DNA from: Silanimonas sp044377035
GTDB lineage: Bacteria; Pseudomonadota; Gammaproteobacteria; Xanthomonadales; Xanthomonadaceae
DNA: 64,000 bases
Assembly: GCF_044377035.1 (NCBI RefSeq)
Contig: NZ_JBILJW010000004.1
Coordinates: forward strand, 62,001 to 126,000
Direction: 5' to 3'
Below the pieces are notes generated by a model. It had not been told where the DNA came from. It worked only from the letters and a program-made list of their open reading frames with translations, and made no database searches. Shown piece by piece: positions 51,524 to 60,327 of the stretch; within the stretch, counting starts at the first letter, position 1, and every line of letters starts with the position of its first letter. Made by a program: the position numbers and the translations under genes.

Positions 51524-52480
51524 TCAGGCAAGCGCGCCGCCGCAGCTCGAGCCCTGCCCGGCCGTGCAGCCGTAGCAGTGCCCCGCGACGGCGATGCGCT
51601 CGGGCAGGGGGCCGGCCAGCAGCTCATCAAGGTGGCGTGGGGCGCTGCCGCCGCCCAGCGGCATCTTCAGCATCTGGTTGAAGTCGCAGTCGAACAGCTC
51701 GCCGTTGTAGTCGACGCTGACGAGCGAACGGCACATCACCGCGTCGAGGTTCTCGTCGCGGTGCGCGGCGCGGAGCTTGCCCATGTAGGCCTCGAACTGG
51801 CCCTTCGACTGCAGCCACGAGCCGAAGCGCTGGATCGGCATGTTGGCCAGCGCGTACAGGTGGTTGAACGCGATGCCGAAGTTTTCGCCGAGCAGGCGCT
51901 TGTAGTCGGCCTCGAGTTTTTCCTGCTGCGGCGGCAGGAAGGCGCCGTTCGGGTTGTAGACGAGGTTGAGCATCAGGCCGCTGCCGGGCTGGCCGTAGCC
52001 GAGCGCGTTGAGCGACTGCAGGGCGCGGATGGAGGCTTCGAACACGCCATCGCCGCGCTGTTCGTCGACGTTGGCCTGGCTGTAGCAGGGCAGGGAGGCC
52101 ACGGCCTCGACGCGGTGCTCGGCGAGGAAGGGGCCGACCCAGTCGTAGCCGGGCTCTTCCATGATCGTGGGGTTCAGACGGTCCATCACATGCAGCCCGC
52201 GTGCGCGGGCTTCGGCGACCAGCCAGCGGAACTCGGGATTCATCTCGGGCGAGCCGCCGGTGAGGTCGAGGGTGGTCACGCCGAAGCGTTCGGCCACCGC
52301 GAGTGCCGTCTCCATGGTCGCCTTCGACATCGTTTCGGTGCGACGCGGGCCGGCGGCCACGTGGCAGTGCACGCAGCTGAGGTTGCAGCGGTAGCCGAGG
52401 TTGAGCTGCAGCGTCGTGAACGCGCCGCGGGTGAGCGCCGGGAACGGGATGTCCTTCAGCAGGGGCCAGGTGTCACGCAT
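51524..52480 (-). CDS. arsS: Arsenosugar biosynthesis radical SAM protein ArsS
   Basis: A 318-aa radical SAM enzyme with the cluster motif GYRCNLSCVHCHV (Cys-x3-Cys-x2-Cys) and a C-terminal cysteine-rich tail (CYGCTAGQGSSCGG) typical of the ArsS family. ArsS is thought to transfer a 5'-deoxyadenosyl group to methylated arsenic on the way to arsenosugars. It is the last gene of a minus-strand operon with arsM and two TIGR-family glycosyltransferases. It overlaps the sterol-desaturase-family gene by 8 bp. No arsR-type regulator is in the cluster. Confidence 0.92.
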   Translation of the reverse strand: MRDTWPLLKDIPFPALTRGAFTTLQLNLGYRCNLSCVHCHVAAGPRRTETMSKATMETALAVAERFGVTTLDLTGGSPEMNPEFRWLVAEARARGLHVMDRLNPTIMEEPGYDWVGPFLAEHRVEAVASLPCYSQANVDEQRGDGVFEASIRALQSLNALGYGQPGSGLMLNLVYNPNGAFLPPQQEKLEADYKRLLGENFGIAFNHLYALANMPIQRFGSWLQSKGQFEAYMGKLRAAHRDENLDAVMCRSLVSVDYNGELFDCDFNQMLKMPLGGGSAPRHLDELLAGPLPERIAVAGHCYGCTAGQGSSCGGALA

Positions 52481-53288
52481 GCGGGGCGGTCTCGGTGGGG
52501 GCGGGGCGCGGGGCGCGCCGGAAGGGGTTCAGCAGCAGGGCGGCCCAGCGTTGGTCGGCATCGCTGCGCCAGCCCTCGAGGCCGATGGCCATGGCGCGCT
52601 GGTCGCTGGGCGGCGTCACCGGGCGGGTGCGGAACAGCCGGTCCCAGGCGGTGAGCAGGTTGCCGTAGTGGCTGTCGGTGCAGGCGCGCTCGGGCGAGTG
52701 GTGCACGCGGTGCCACGTGGGCGTGACCAGCACCGCGCTGACGGCGCGTTCGAGGCGCGGCGGCAGGGCGAGGTCGGCGTGCGTCCACAGCGCGGCCAGC
52801 GCAAGCAGGGTCTCGTACAACGCGATGCCCGCGGCGGGAAGGCCGAGGGCCAGGACCAGCAGCAGCTTCCAGCCCAGCGAGACGAGGATTTCGAGGGGAT
52901 GGAAGCGCAGGCCCAGCGTGGCCTCGAAGCGCGTGGCCACGTGGTGCACGCGATGCAGGCGCCACAGCCAGGGCCAGCGGTGCGAGGCGACATGCTGTGC
53001 CCAGATCGCGAGGTCCATCAGCACGACGGTCGCAGCGATCGCCCCGGCGCCGTCGAGGCCGATCGCGGAGAACAGGCCCAGCCCTTGCGACTGCGCCCAC
53101 AGCGCGGTGCCGACCGTACCGATCGGTACCACGAGTCGCAGCAGGCCACTGCCGGCCAGCGCGACGACGAGGTTGTCGAGCATCACGCGGCCGCGCATGT
53201 CATGGCGGAAGCCGAAGCGCCACTGCAGCACCAGCAGCAGGGTCAGCAGGCCGAGCACGGCGGCGAGACGGAGCAGGTCGGCGTTCAT
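52473..53288 (-). CDS. Sterol desaturase / fatty acid hydroxylase family membrane enzyme
   Basis: A 271-aa protein with several membrane helices and the eight-histidine di-iron pattern of the family: DLAIWAQHVASHRW, then LHRVHHVATRFEATLGLRFHP, then HADLALPP and WHRVHHSPE. These enzymes hydroxylate or desaturate lipids using oxygen. It is coupled on both sides (ATGA with the TIGR04282 gene, 8-bp overlap with arsS), so it is an integral part of this arsenosugar-type operon. That placement suggests modification of a lipid carrier or arsenolipid; no such activity has been shown here. Confidence 0.9.
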   Translation of the reverse strand: MNADLLRLAAVLGLLTLLLVLQWRFGFRHDMRGRVMLDNLVVALAGSGLLRLVVPIGTVGTALWAQSQGLGLFSAIGLDGAGAIAATVVLMDLAIWAQHVASHRWPWLWRLHRVHHVATRFEATLGLRFHPLEILVSLGWKLLLVLALGLPAAGIALYETLLALAALWTHADLALPPRLERAVSAVLVTPTWHRVHHSPERACTDSHYGNLLTAWDRLFRTRPVTPPSDQRAMAIGLEGWRSDADQRWAALLLNPFRRAPRPAPTETAPHA

Positions 53289-53977
53289 CGGGGCATCGTC
53301 GCCAGCAGGGCGTCGAGACGGCGCGACACCCGCTCCTGCGAAGCCGTGCGTTCCGGCAGCGCGGCCAGCGCCGCGGCGACGACGGCGAGGTCCCCCGGTT
53401 CATCGAGGTCGTGCGCCGCGTCGAGCTGGTGGATGTGCAGGCCCTTCGGGAGCGCGGCGAGGAAGTCGCTGCGCGCGTCGGGCGTGCTGTAGCGCGGTGC
53501 CGTCCACGCGGCGAGCGGCAGGTCGACGCGGCCGCCCACCAGCCAGAAGCCGCCGTCCTCGCTCGGCCCGAGCACGAGATCGGCCTTGGCGTGGACGAGG
53601 GCGTCCACGGCGTCGGCCAGGGCCGGCATGGACAACTGCGGCAGGTCGGTGCCGATCAGCAGCGCGGCGCCGTGGCGTGCGCGCAGCGTGGCCCAGACAT
53701 GCGCCATGCGCTCACCGAGCCCGCCCTCGCCTTGCGCAATCACCGGCAGGAGCTGCCAAGGATCGGAGGGCGCGGCGTGGTCGCCGTCGGCCTCCGCCAC
53801 CGCCCAGTAGGCGTGGAGCCGGTCGCTGCGTTGCAGGGCGATCGCGATCTCGCCAACGGCGGTGGCGCAGTCGAGGTAGAGCGCTTCCGCGGCCTCGCGG
53901 CCGATCGCCGGCCAGAGCCGCGACTTCACCGGCGAGCGGCCGGGCGTCTTCACGAACAGGGCGAGGCCGGGCCTCAT
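53285..53977 (-). CDS. TIGR04282 family glycosyltransferase (DUF2064) of arsenosugar clusters
   Basis: A 230-aa GT-A-fold protein: LALFVKTPGRSPVKSRL at the N-terminus, LIGTDLPQLS containing the acidic metal motif, and VLGPSEDGGFWLVGG. This TIGR family is named for its association with arsenosugar synthesis genes. The ATG at 53977 overlaps the stop of the TIGR04283 gene (ATGA). Upstream in-frame starts exist but would lie within that gene. Confidence 0.88.
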   Translation of the reverse strand: MRPGLALFVKTPGRSPVKSRLWPAIGREAAEALYLDCATAVGEIAIALQRSDRLHAYWAVAEADGDHAAPSDPWQLLPVIAQGEGGLGERMAHVWATLRARHGAALLIGTDLPQLSMPALADAVDALVHAKADLVLGPSEDGGFWLVGGRVDLPLAAWTAPRYSTPDARSDFLAALPKGLHIHQLDAAHDLDEPGDLAVVAAALAALPERTASQERVSRRLDALLATMPR

Positions 53978-54648
53978 GGCGCTGGGCCTCGTGAGAATGC
54001 ACGGCGCTGCTGCCAGGTCAGCCGAAGGTGTTCGCGCGTCGTCCGCCACCAGCCATGTTCGATGTAGCGGCGCGCGCTGGTTGCCACCCGGCCGCGCAGG
54101 CGTCGCAGCGGCAGTCCGGCGCGACGCACGGTGTGGACGAAGGCATGGTCTTCACCGCGGCCAACCGACGGATCGAAACCGCCGAGCGATTCGAACAGCG
54201 TTCGGGGTGCCAGGAAGCCCTGGTCGCCGAAAGGCATGCCGAACCAGCGGCTGCGCAGGTTGGCGCCGAAGGCGTTGATCGCCATCGCCCGCGGCCCGTC
54301 GTGGAAGGCGAGATTGAACCAGCACAGCGCCGGTGCCTCGCCGCGCGCGAAGCCGAGGGCCGCATCACGCGCGGCAGCGAACGTGTTCCCATCGATGCGG
54401 GTGTCGGCGTGCAGGATCCACACCGTCGCGCCCCGTGCTTCGCGCAGGCCAGCGTTGATCTGCCGCGCCCGGCCCGCCGGCGCGACGATCACCCGCGTGC
54501 CCGTTGGGCCGACCGGCAAGGCGTCGCCTTCGGCCAGCACCAGCAGGCGCTCGAGGTCGTCGCTCGCCGGCAGGTCATCCAGCAGCGCCGTCCAGTCACG
54601 GTCGCCGGGGCCGGCCGGGATGACGATGCTGAGCACGGGGGCACCCAC
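53974..54648 (-). CDS. TIGR04283 family glycosyltransferase of arsenosugar clusters
   Basis: A 224-aa family 2 glycosyltransferase: LSIVIPAGPGD, RARQINAGLREARGATVWILHADT with the DxD-like metal motif, and PFGDQGFLAPRTLFESLGGFD ... GRGEDHAFVHTVRRAGL. The GTG at 54648 is the only start giving the complete N-terminal strand; no clear Shine-Dalgarno precedes it. It follows arsM by 11 bp and is coupled to the TIGR04282 gene. Together they probably attach or trim sugars on the arsenic-containing product. Confidence 0.88.
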   Translation of the reverse strand: MGAPVLSIVIPAGPGDRDWTALLDDLPASDDLERLLVLAEGDALPVGPTGTRVIVAPAGRARQINAGLREARGATVWILHADTRIDGNTFAAARDAALGFARGEAPALCWFNLAFHDGPRAMAINAFGANLRSRWFGMPFGDQGFLAPRTLFESLGGFDPSVGRGEDHAFVHTVRRAGLPLRRLRGRVATSARRYIEHGWWRTTREHLRLTWQQRRAFSRGPAP

Positions 54649-54659
54649 GGCTGAAAGAC

Positions 54660-55727
54660 TCAGCAGCAGGCGCCGGCGGCCTTCGGTACCGACGTCGGCG
54701 AGGCCGGCGCGCAGTCGAACAGACCGAAGTGGCGCGCTTTGTCGCCGTGCAGCTCGAAATGCGCGCCGAAGCGAGTGGCCGCCAGCATGTCGAAGGTGTT
54801 GCCGCAGACGCGCAGCGGACGGCCGGTCTCGAAGGTGTGGTGGTCGTCGAGCACGAAGGCGTGCGGCGCGTCGGGAATCGTGCCGCGATACGTCGCGATC
54901 TGGCCGAAGTCCTCACAACGATCTTCCAGTGCGAGCTTGAACGCCCGCACCGTGATCGATTCGAAATTCACGAAGCCGATGGCGGCCTCGATGGCCGGGT
55001 CGAGCAGCGGAATCGGCGCGCGGCTGACGGTACGGGCGTCGGCGCAGCCCACCTGCTGCATCAATCGGCGGAAGTCCTCGGTGTAAAGCGCACCGCCGAG
55101 GCACTCGCCCAACAGTACGGGGTCGCGGCGCAGGGCGTCGGGGATGCGGCGGTCGGCGAACACGTCGGCGAAGTACAGCTCGCCGCCGGGCTTGAGCACG
55201 CGGAAGACCTCGGCGAACACACGCGCCTTGTCGGGCGCAAGGTTCAGCACGCAGTTCGAGACCACCACGTCGATGCTCGCGTCGGTGATGCCGATCGCCC
55301 CGAGGTCTTCGATCAGGCCCTCATGGAACTCGACGTTGCTCGCCGCGAAGCCGTAGCGCTCGGCGTGCCAGTCGCGATGGCGGCGCGCCACCGTGAGTTG
55401 CTCGGGGGTCATATCGACGCCGATCACGCGTCCCGTCGGGCCGACCAGTCGCGAGAGCAGGTAGGCGTCGCGGCCAGTGCCGCAGCCGAGGTCGAGCACG
55501 GTGCGGCCTTCGAGCGCCGGCGGCAGCGGCGAGCCGCAGCCGTAGAAGCGCGCGAGGATCTCGGGATGGATGTCGCCGAGCATCCGGCGCAGGGCGAAAG
55601 GCATGGCCTCGGCTGGGCAGCAGGCGCCGGTCTTCAGGTCGGCGCTCGATTGCAGGACGTCGCCGTAGTACTCGCGGACGTCGGCGTGGGTGCGTGTCGG
55701 TGTGGTCATCGTGTTCGTCGTCGTCAT
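54660..55727 (-). CDS. arsM: Arsenite methyltransferase ArsM
   Basis: A 355-aa SAM-dependent methyltransferase. The SAM site is VLDLGCGTGRDAYLLSRLVG, and the three arsenic-binding cysteines of the family are found: TGACCPAE (Cys36/37), VVVSNCVLNLAPDK (Cys159) and LGECLGGALYTEDF (Cys209). It methylates As(III) in the cytosol. I chose the ATG at 55727; the longer frame upstream lies antisense to no known gene and has no family match. First gene of the arsenosugar-type operon, 38 bp downstream of the TVP38-FAD fusion gene. Confidence 0.95.
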   Translation of the reverse strand: MTTTNTMTTPTRTHADVREYYGDVLQSSADLKTGACCPAEAMPFALRRMLGDIHPEILARFYGCGSPLPPALEGRTVLDLGCGTGRDAYLLSRLVGPTGRVIGVDMTPEQLTVARRHRDWHAERYGFAASNVEFHEGLIEDLGAIGITDASIDVVVSNCVLNLAPDKARVFAEVFRVLKPGGELYFADVFADRRIPDALRRDPVLLGECLGGALYTEDFRRLMQQVGCADARTVSRAPIPLLDPAIEAAIGFVNFESITVRAFKLALEDRCEDFGQIATYRGTIPDAPHAFVLDDHHTFETGRPLRVCGNTFDMLAATRFGAHFELHGDKARHFGLFDCAPASPTSVPKAAGACC

Positions 55728-55765
55728 TGGGTTCGTTCCGCGTGCCGGGCGGGGTTCTCGCCGGC

Positions 55766-57922
55766 CTATCCGCGGCGCCAACGGAAGAATCGTTCGGCCC
55801 AGCGCAGCGCGCCCTGCGGGGCGTTCGCCCGCTTCCACACACCGGCGGCGTACTTGTTGGCCTCATTCATCGTCGGATAGACGTGGATCGTGCCGAGCAG
55901 CTTGTTCAAGCCGAGGCCGTGCTTCATCGCCAGCACGAACTCCGGCAGCAGCTCGCCGGCGTGTGCGCCGACGATGCAGGCGCCGAGGATGCGGTCGCTG
56001 CCCGGCGGCGTGAGCACCTTGACGAAGCCTTCGTCGTTGCTGTCGGCGATGGCGCGGTCGAGGTCATCGATGCCGTAGCGCGTCACGTCGATGGCGATGC
56101 CTTGAGCCTTCGCCTCGTCCTCCGACAGCCCGACGCGCGCCACTTCCGGGTCGGTGAAGGTCACCCAGGGCACCACGCGGTAATCGACCTTGAACGACCA
56201 GAACGGCGCGAGCAGTCCGTTGACCGCGGCGTACCAGGCCTGGTGCGCCGCCATGTGGGTGAACTGGTAGGGGCCGGCCACGTCGCCGGCCACGAGGATG
56301 TTCGGGAAGTTCGTGCGCATCAGGCCATCGACCGCCACGTGCCCGCGCGGGCCGAGCTCCACGCCGAGTTCCTCCAGGCCGAAGCCGCGGGTGTTCGGCG
56401 TGCGCCCCAATGCCAGCAGCAGGCGGTCGAAGTCGATCCGCACTTCCGAGCCGTTCGCCTCGGCGACCAGCACGCCGCCTTTCCCGTCGGCACCGGGCTC
56501 GATGCGCAACGCCTTGTGGCCGGTGGCGACATGAAGGCCTTCGTGCGCAAGGCGCTCGGCGAGCAGCGCGCCAACCTCCGGGTCCTCGCGCGGCAGCAGT
56601 CGCGGCGCCATCTCGACCACGCTCACCGCCGCCCCAAAGCGCGCGAAGCTCTGCGCCAGTTCGCAGCCGATCGGCCCACCGCCCAGCACCAGCAGGCGCT
56701 TGGGAAGCTCGCGCAAGGCCCACACGGTGTCGCTCGTTAGCGCCTCGATGCTCTCGAGGCCGGGGATCGTTGGAACCAGCGGCCGTGCGCCGGTGGCGAT
56801 GACGATGCTGCGGGCGCTGATCCGTCGGCCGTTGACTTCCACCTCCCACGGGCTGACGAGGCGCGCGTCGCCTTCGATCACGTCCACGCCCAGCCCGGTG
56901 TAGCGCTCGATTGAATCGTGCGGCTCGACCTTCGCCACCACGCGCTGCACGCGCTCCATCACCGTGGCGAAGTCGAAATCGGCCGAGAGCGAATTCAGCC
57001 CGTACTTCTGCGCCTCGCGCGCTTCGGCCAGCAGCCGCGCCGAGCGGATCAGCGCCTTCGACGGCACGCAGCCGGTGTTGAGGCAGTCGCCGCCCATCTT
57101 GTGCTTTTCGATCAGCGCGACCTTCGCCTTCACCGCCGCGCCGATGTAGGTGGTGACCAGCCCGGCCGAGCCCGCGCCGATGGCGATCAGGTTGTAGTCG
57201 AACGACCTCGGTTTCCGGTGCCCGGCGTAGACGCGGCGGGCCTTCAGCCAGCCCAGCACCGCCTTCAGCAACAGCGGCAGGGCGCTCAAGGCCACGAGCG
57301 CGCCGAGCAGGCCGGGCGAGAGAATGTCACCGACCGAACGGATCTGAGCGAGCTGCGTTCCCGCCAGCACGTAGACGATGGTCGCGGGCAGCATGCCCAG
57401 CTGGCTCACCCAGTAGAAGGTCCGCGTGGCCAGCGACGTGAGGCCGGAGAGCAGGTTGACGATGAAGAACGGGAAGGCCGGGACGAGGCGCAGGGTCAGC
57501 AGGTAGAAGGCGCCGTCGCGGGCGATGCCGGCATCGATGTCGCGCAGCCGTTCGCCGAAGCGGGCCCGAAGCGCATCGCGGAAGCCGAAGCGCGCGACGA
57601 GGAAGGCCAGCGTCGCGCCGATCGAGCTGGCGAACGACACCAGCACCGTCCCCTCGAGCAAGCCGAACAGGGCTCCGGCTGCCAGCGTCATCACCGCGGC
57701 GCCGGGGATCGACAGCGCGGCCACCAGCACGTAGGCGAGGAAGAACAGCCCCGCGGCCTGCCACGGGTTCGCGGCCACCGCCGTGCTGAGCGCGTCGGCC
57801 TGGGTCTTCAGGGCGCCCAGCGTCAACCACTGGTGCGCGCCGCTCGACCAGATCGCCAGCAGGGCGACAGCGAGCAGCACAGCGACCAGCCGCGGCCGGG
57901 ACAAGGGCGGGGTTTGGCCCAT
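55766..57922 (-). CDS. TVP38/TMEM64 membrane domain fused to FAD disulfide oxidoreductase
   Basis: A 718-aa fusion. Residues 1-230 form a TVP38/TMEM64 (DedA-like) membrane domain with SIPGAAVMTLAAGALFG and FPFFIVNLLSG blocks. Residues 240-718 are a pyridine-nucleotide disulfide oxidoreductase with FAD site IAIGAGSAGLVTTYIGA, redox cysteines Cys280 and Cys285 in GGDCLNTGCVPSK, NADH site VLGGGPIGCELAQSFARFG and the mercuric-reductase-like C-terminal dimerisation domain ending in MNEANKYAAGVWKRA. The fusion is common near arsenic and selenium genes. It probably shares a transcript with arsM. Substrate unknown. Confidence 0.92.
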   Translation of the reverse strand: MGQTPPLSRPRLVAVLLAVALLAIWSSGAHQWLTLGALKTQADALSTAVAANPWQAAGLFFLAYVLVAALSIPGAAVMTLAAGALFGLLEGTVLVSFASSIGATLAFLVARFGFRDALRARFGERLRDIDAGIARDGAFYLLTLRLVPAFPFFIVNLLSGLTSLATRTFYWVSQLGMLPATIVYVLAGTQLAQIRSVGDILSPGLLGALVALSALPLLLKAVLGWLKARRVYAGHRKPRSFDYNLIAIGAGSAGLVTTYIGAAVKAKVALIEKHKMGGDCLNTGCVPSKALIRSARLLAEAREAQKYGLNSLSADFDFATVMERVQRVVAKVEPHDSIERYTGLGVDVIEGDARLVSPWEVEVNGRRISARSIVIATGARPLVPTIPGLESIEALTSDTVWALRELPKRLLVLGGGPIGCELAQSFARFGAAVSVVEMAPRLLPREDPEVGALLAERLAHEGLHVATGHKALRIEPGADGKGGVLVAEANGSEVRIDFDRLLLALGRTPNTRGFGLEELGVELGPRGHVAVDGLMRTNFPNILVAGDVAGPYQFTHMAAHQAWYAAVNGLLAPFWSFKVDYRVVPWVTFTDPEVARVGLSEDEAKAQGIAIDVTRYGIDDLDRAIADSNDEGFVKVLTPPGSDRILGACIVGAHAGELLPEFVLAMKHGLGLNKLLGTIHVYPTMNEANKYAAGVWKRANAPQGALRWAERFFRWRRG

Positions 57923-57978
57923 CGGGTTTTCTCGTCGGTGTGATGCTGGTTCGTGCGAAGGGCGATGCGGGTTACAGC

Positions 57979-58389
57979 TCAGCGGGATTTCATCACTCGG
58001 AGCGCGACGGCACAGCCCAGCCCCCACGCGCCGTTGAGCAGCAGGGCGCCGATGATCAGCTTGGGGTCCCAGCCGCCGGCCATCGCCATGCCCTTGAGCG
58101 GGAACACGATGAACAGGGCCACCGCACTCGGGCCAATGGCGCCGGCGATGATCCATGCCGACCACCAACGGGCTGCCGTGAATTTCGCCAGCAGCGGCGC
58201 CAGCGCGATCGCCCAGACCCCGCCCCAGAACGCCAGCGATACCACTTGCGGGATGCCCAGCGGTTCCGTCGCGGCCAGATTGAACGGTGCGCGCGGGCTG
58301 ATGCCCGTCAGATACAGCAGGCCGAATAGGCCCTGGTGGAACACCAGCGTCGCCACGAACCCGGCGATGAACCATTTCACGATCTTCAT
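57979..58389 (-). CDS. Small four-helix membrane protein upstream of the TVP38-FAD gene
   Basis: A 136-aa integral membrane protein: IVKWFIAGFVATLVFHQGLFGLL, then SLAFWGGVWAIALAPLL, WWSAWIIAGAIGPSAVALF and LIIGALLLNGAWGLGCAVAL. AGGGAG precedes the ATG. It is 56 bp upstream of the TVP38-FAD fusion on the same strand and may head the arsenosugar transcript. I do not recognise a named family. The ORF frame extends further upstream without membrane or signal character. Confidence 0.75.
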   Translation of the reverse strand: MKIVKWFIAGFVATLVFHQGLFGLLYLTGISPRAPFNLAATEPLGIPQVVSLAFWGGVWAIALAPLLAKFTAARWWSAWIIAGAIGPSAVALFIVFPLKGMAMAGGWDPKLIIGALLLNGAWGLGCAVALRVMKSR

Positions 58390-58534
58390 TCGTCGACTCC
58401 CTGATGCGCGAGCCCTGCATGGCCCGCCGTCGAGGATACGCGCCCGGGCGTCCCCCGCCGCGACGGCCAGCAGAAGCGGAGCCGCCCGGCGTGGGATCAT
58501 GGCGGCCTTCCACGGCCGCACCGCTCCACGCCCC

Positions 58535-60199
58535 ATGCTTCGACTCACCGACATCACCCTGCCGCTGGACCACGCCGACACCGCGATCAACGACGCGGTG
58601 CTGGCGCGCCTGAAGCTGCCGCCCGGCGCGCTGCGTTCGCTCTCCGTGGCCAAGCGCAGCTACGACGCCCGCAAGCGCGGCCAGATCCAGTTGATCTACT
58701 CGGTGGATGTCGACGTCGCCGATGAGGCGGCGGTGCTGAAGCGCGTTGCGGCCGAGAAGAAGCCGAACCGCGTCAAGGTGACCCCGACCCCCGACACGAC
58801 CTACCGCTTCATCGCCAAGCCGGCGCCGGACCAGCCGCTGCGCCCGATTGTGGTCGGCATGGGCCCCTGCGGCCTGTTCGCTGCACTCGTTCTGGCGCAG
58901 ATGGGCCTGCGCCCCATCGTGCTCGAGCGCGGCAAACAAGTGCGCGAGCGCACCGTCGACACCTTCGGCCTGTGGCGGAAGAAAGTGCTGAACCCCGAGT
59001 CGAACGTGCAGTACGGCGAGGGCGGTGCCGGCACGTTTTCCGACGGCAAGCTCTACAGCCAGATCAGCGACAAGCGCCACCTGGGTCGCAAGGTGCTGGA
59101 GGAGTTCGTGCAGGCCGGCGCGCCCGATGAAATCCTCTACGTCAGCAAGCCGCACATCGGCACCTTCCGCCTGGTGTCGATGGTGGAGCACATGCGGGGC
59201 GTCATCGAAGGCCTGGGCGGCGAAATCCGCTTCTCGCAGCGCGTGGATGACCTGCTGATCGACGTGGATGCCGCAGGCGTGCGCCAACTGCGCGGCGTGG
59301 TGTTGGCCAGCGGCGAAACCCTGCGCGCCAACCACGTCGTGATGGCGCTGGGCCACAGCGCCCGCGACACCTTCGCGATGCTGCACGCGCGCGGCGTCTT
59401 CATGGAAGCCAAGCCTTTCTCCATCGGCTTCCGCATCGAGCACCCGCAGTCGGTGATCGACCAGGCGCGCTTCGGTCCGCAGGCCGGCCATCCCATGCTC
59501 GGCGCGGCCGACTACAAGCTGGTGCACCACTGCAAGAACGGGCGCTCGGTCTACAGCTTCTGCATGTGCCCGGGCGGCACCGTGGTGGCGGCGGCCAGCG
59601 AGCCCGGGCGCGTGGTCACCAACGGCATGAGCCAGTACTCGCGCAACGAGCGCAATGCCAACGCGGCGATCGTGGTGGGCATCACGCCCGAGGACTACGC
59701 CGAGTTCGACCCCAGCGGCAGCCCGCTGGCGGGCATCGCGCTGCAGCGGCATTGGGAAGAAATCGCGTTCAAGCTCGGCGGCGAAACCTACGAAGCGCCG
59801 GCGCAGAAGGTTGGTGATTTCCTCGCCGGCACGCCCTCGGAAGCGCTGGGCACGGTGGTGAACTCGTACACGCCGGGCGTCCGGCTGGGCGATCTCTCCA
59901 CGGCCCTGCCGCGCTACGCCATCGAGGCGATCCGCGAAGCGCTGCCGGCCTTCGGTAGGCAGATCAAGGGTTTCGACATGTCCGATGCGCTGCTCACCGG
60001 CGTCGAAACCCGCACCTCCTCGCCGCTGCGCCTGACGCGCGGCGACGACGGCCAAAGCCTCAACACGCGCGGCCTGTTCCCGGCGGGCGAAGGCGCGGGC
60101 TATGCCGGCGGCATTCTTTCGGCCGGCGTCGATGGCATCCGCGCGGCGGAATGGGTGGCCGAGGCGATGATCGAAGCGGGCACGGCGTTGCCGGCGTGA
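58535..60199 (+). CDS. NAD(P)/FAD-dependent oxidoreductase (YdiP-like FAD-utilising dehydrogenase family)
   Basis: A 554-aa cytosolic flavoprotein. A ~95-residue N-terminal domain (LRLTDITLPLDHADTAINDAV) precedes the FAD site PIVVGMGPCGLFAALVLAQMG. Family blocks include NPESNVQYGEGGAGTFSDGKL, YKLVHHCKNGRSVYSFCMCPGG and the C-terminal LFPAGEGAGYAGGILSAGVDGI. The family is widespread but its physiological substrate is not known. It starts divergently from the small membrane protein gene with a 145-bp gap. The CPBP operon promoter region begins just after its stop. Confidence 0.92.
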   Translation: MLRLTDITLPLDHADTAINDAVLARLKLPPGALRSLSVAKRSYDARKRGQIQLIYSVDVDVADEAAVLKRVAAEKKPNRVKVTPTPDTTYRFIAKPAPDQPLRPIVVGMGPCGLFAALVLAQMGLRPIVLERGKQVRERTVDTFGLWRKKVLNPESNVQYGEGGAGTFSDGKLYSQISDKRHLGRKVLEEFVQAGAPDEILYVSKPHIGTFRLVSMVEHMRGVIEGLGGEIRFSQRVDDLLIDVDAAGVRQLRGVVLASGETLRANHVVMALGHSARDTFAMLHARGVFMEAKPFSIGFRIEHPQSVIDQARFGPQAGHPMLGAADYKLVHHCKNGRSVYSFCMCPGGTVVAAASEPGRVVTNGMSQYSRNERNANAAIVVGITPEDYAEFDPSGSPLAGIALQRHWEEIAFKLGGETYEAPAQKVGDFLAGTPSEALGTVVNSYTPGVRLGDLSTALPRYAIEAIREALPAFGRQIKGFDMSDALLTGVETRTSSPLRLTRGDDGQSLNTRGLFPAGEGAGYAGGILSAGVDGIRAAEWVAEAMIEAGTALPA

Positions 60200-60231
60200 C
60201 GCTCGTCACGGTGCGCAGGCCGATAGGCGAT

Positions 60232-60262
60232 ACGTTCGTCATCGGATCCGCATGTTCGTCAT
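60232..60262 (+). promoter_or_regulatory. Direct repeats of a LytTR/AlgR-like site upstream of the CPBP operon
   Basis: ACGTTCGTCAT (60232-60242) and ATGTTCGTCAT (60252-60262) share GTTCGTCAT and are exactly 20 bp apart, two helical turns. The AlgR (LytTR family) recognition sequence in Pseudomonas aeruginosa is CCGTTCGTC. The second copy ends 65 bp before the CPBP start. The local LytTR regulator at 62151 is the obvious candidate ligand. Confidence 0.65.
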
Positions 60263-60327
60263 TTTCTCGTTTTCAATCTGAGTATTCCCAACATAGAGTG
60301 CAGCGACCCCTTGGATGGAGTGAACGC

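Noticed and set aside
57923..60055. N-terminal extension of the TVP38-FAD frame to 1429 codons
   Set aside because: The added part is antisense to the FAD oxidoreductase gene and overlaps the small membrane protein gene; the real start at 57922 begins with a membrane helix.
60262..60327. A sigma-70 promoter after the repeats (TTTTCA at 60270 with CATAGA at 60292)
   Set aside because: Only three of six -10 bases match and the spacer is 16 bp, so the call would be a guess.
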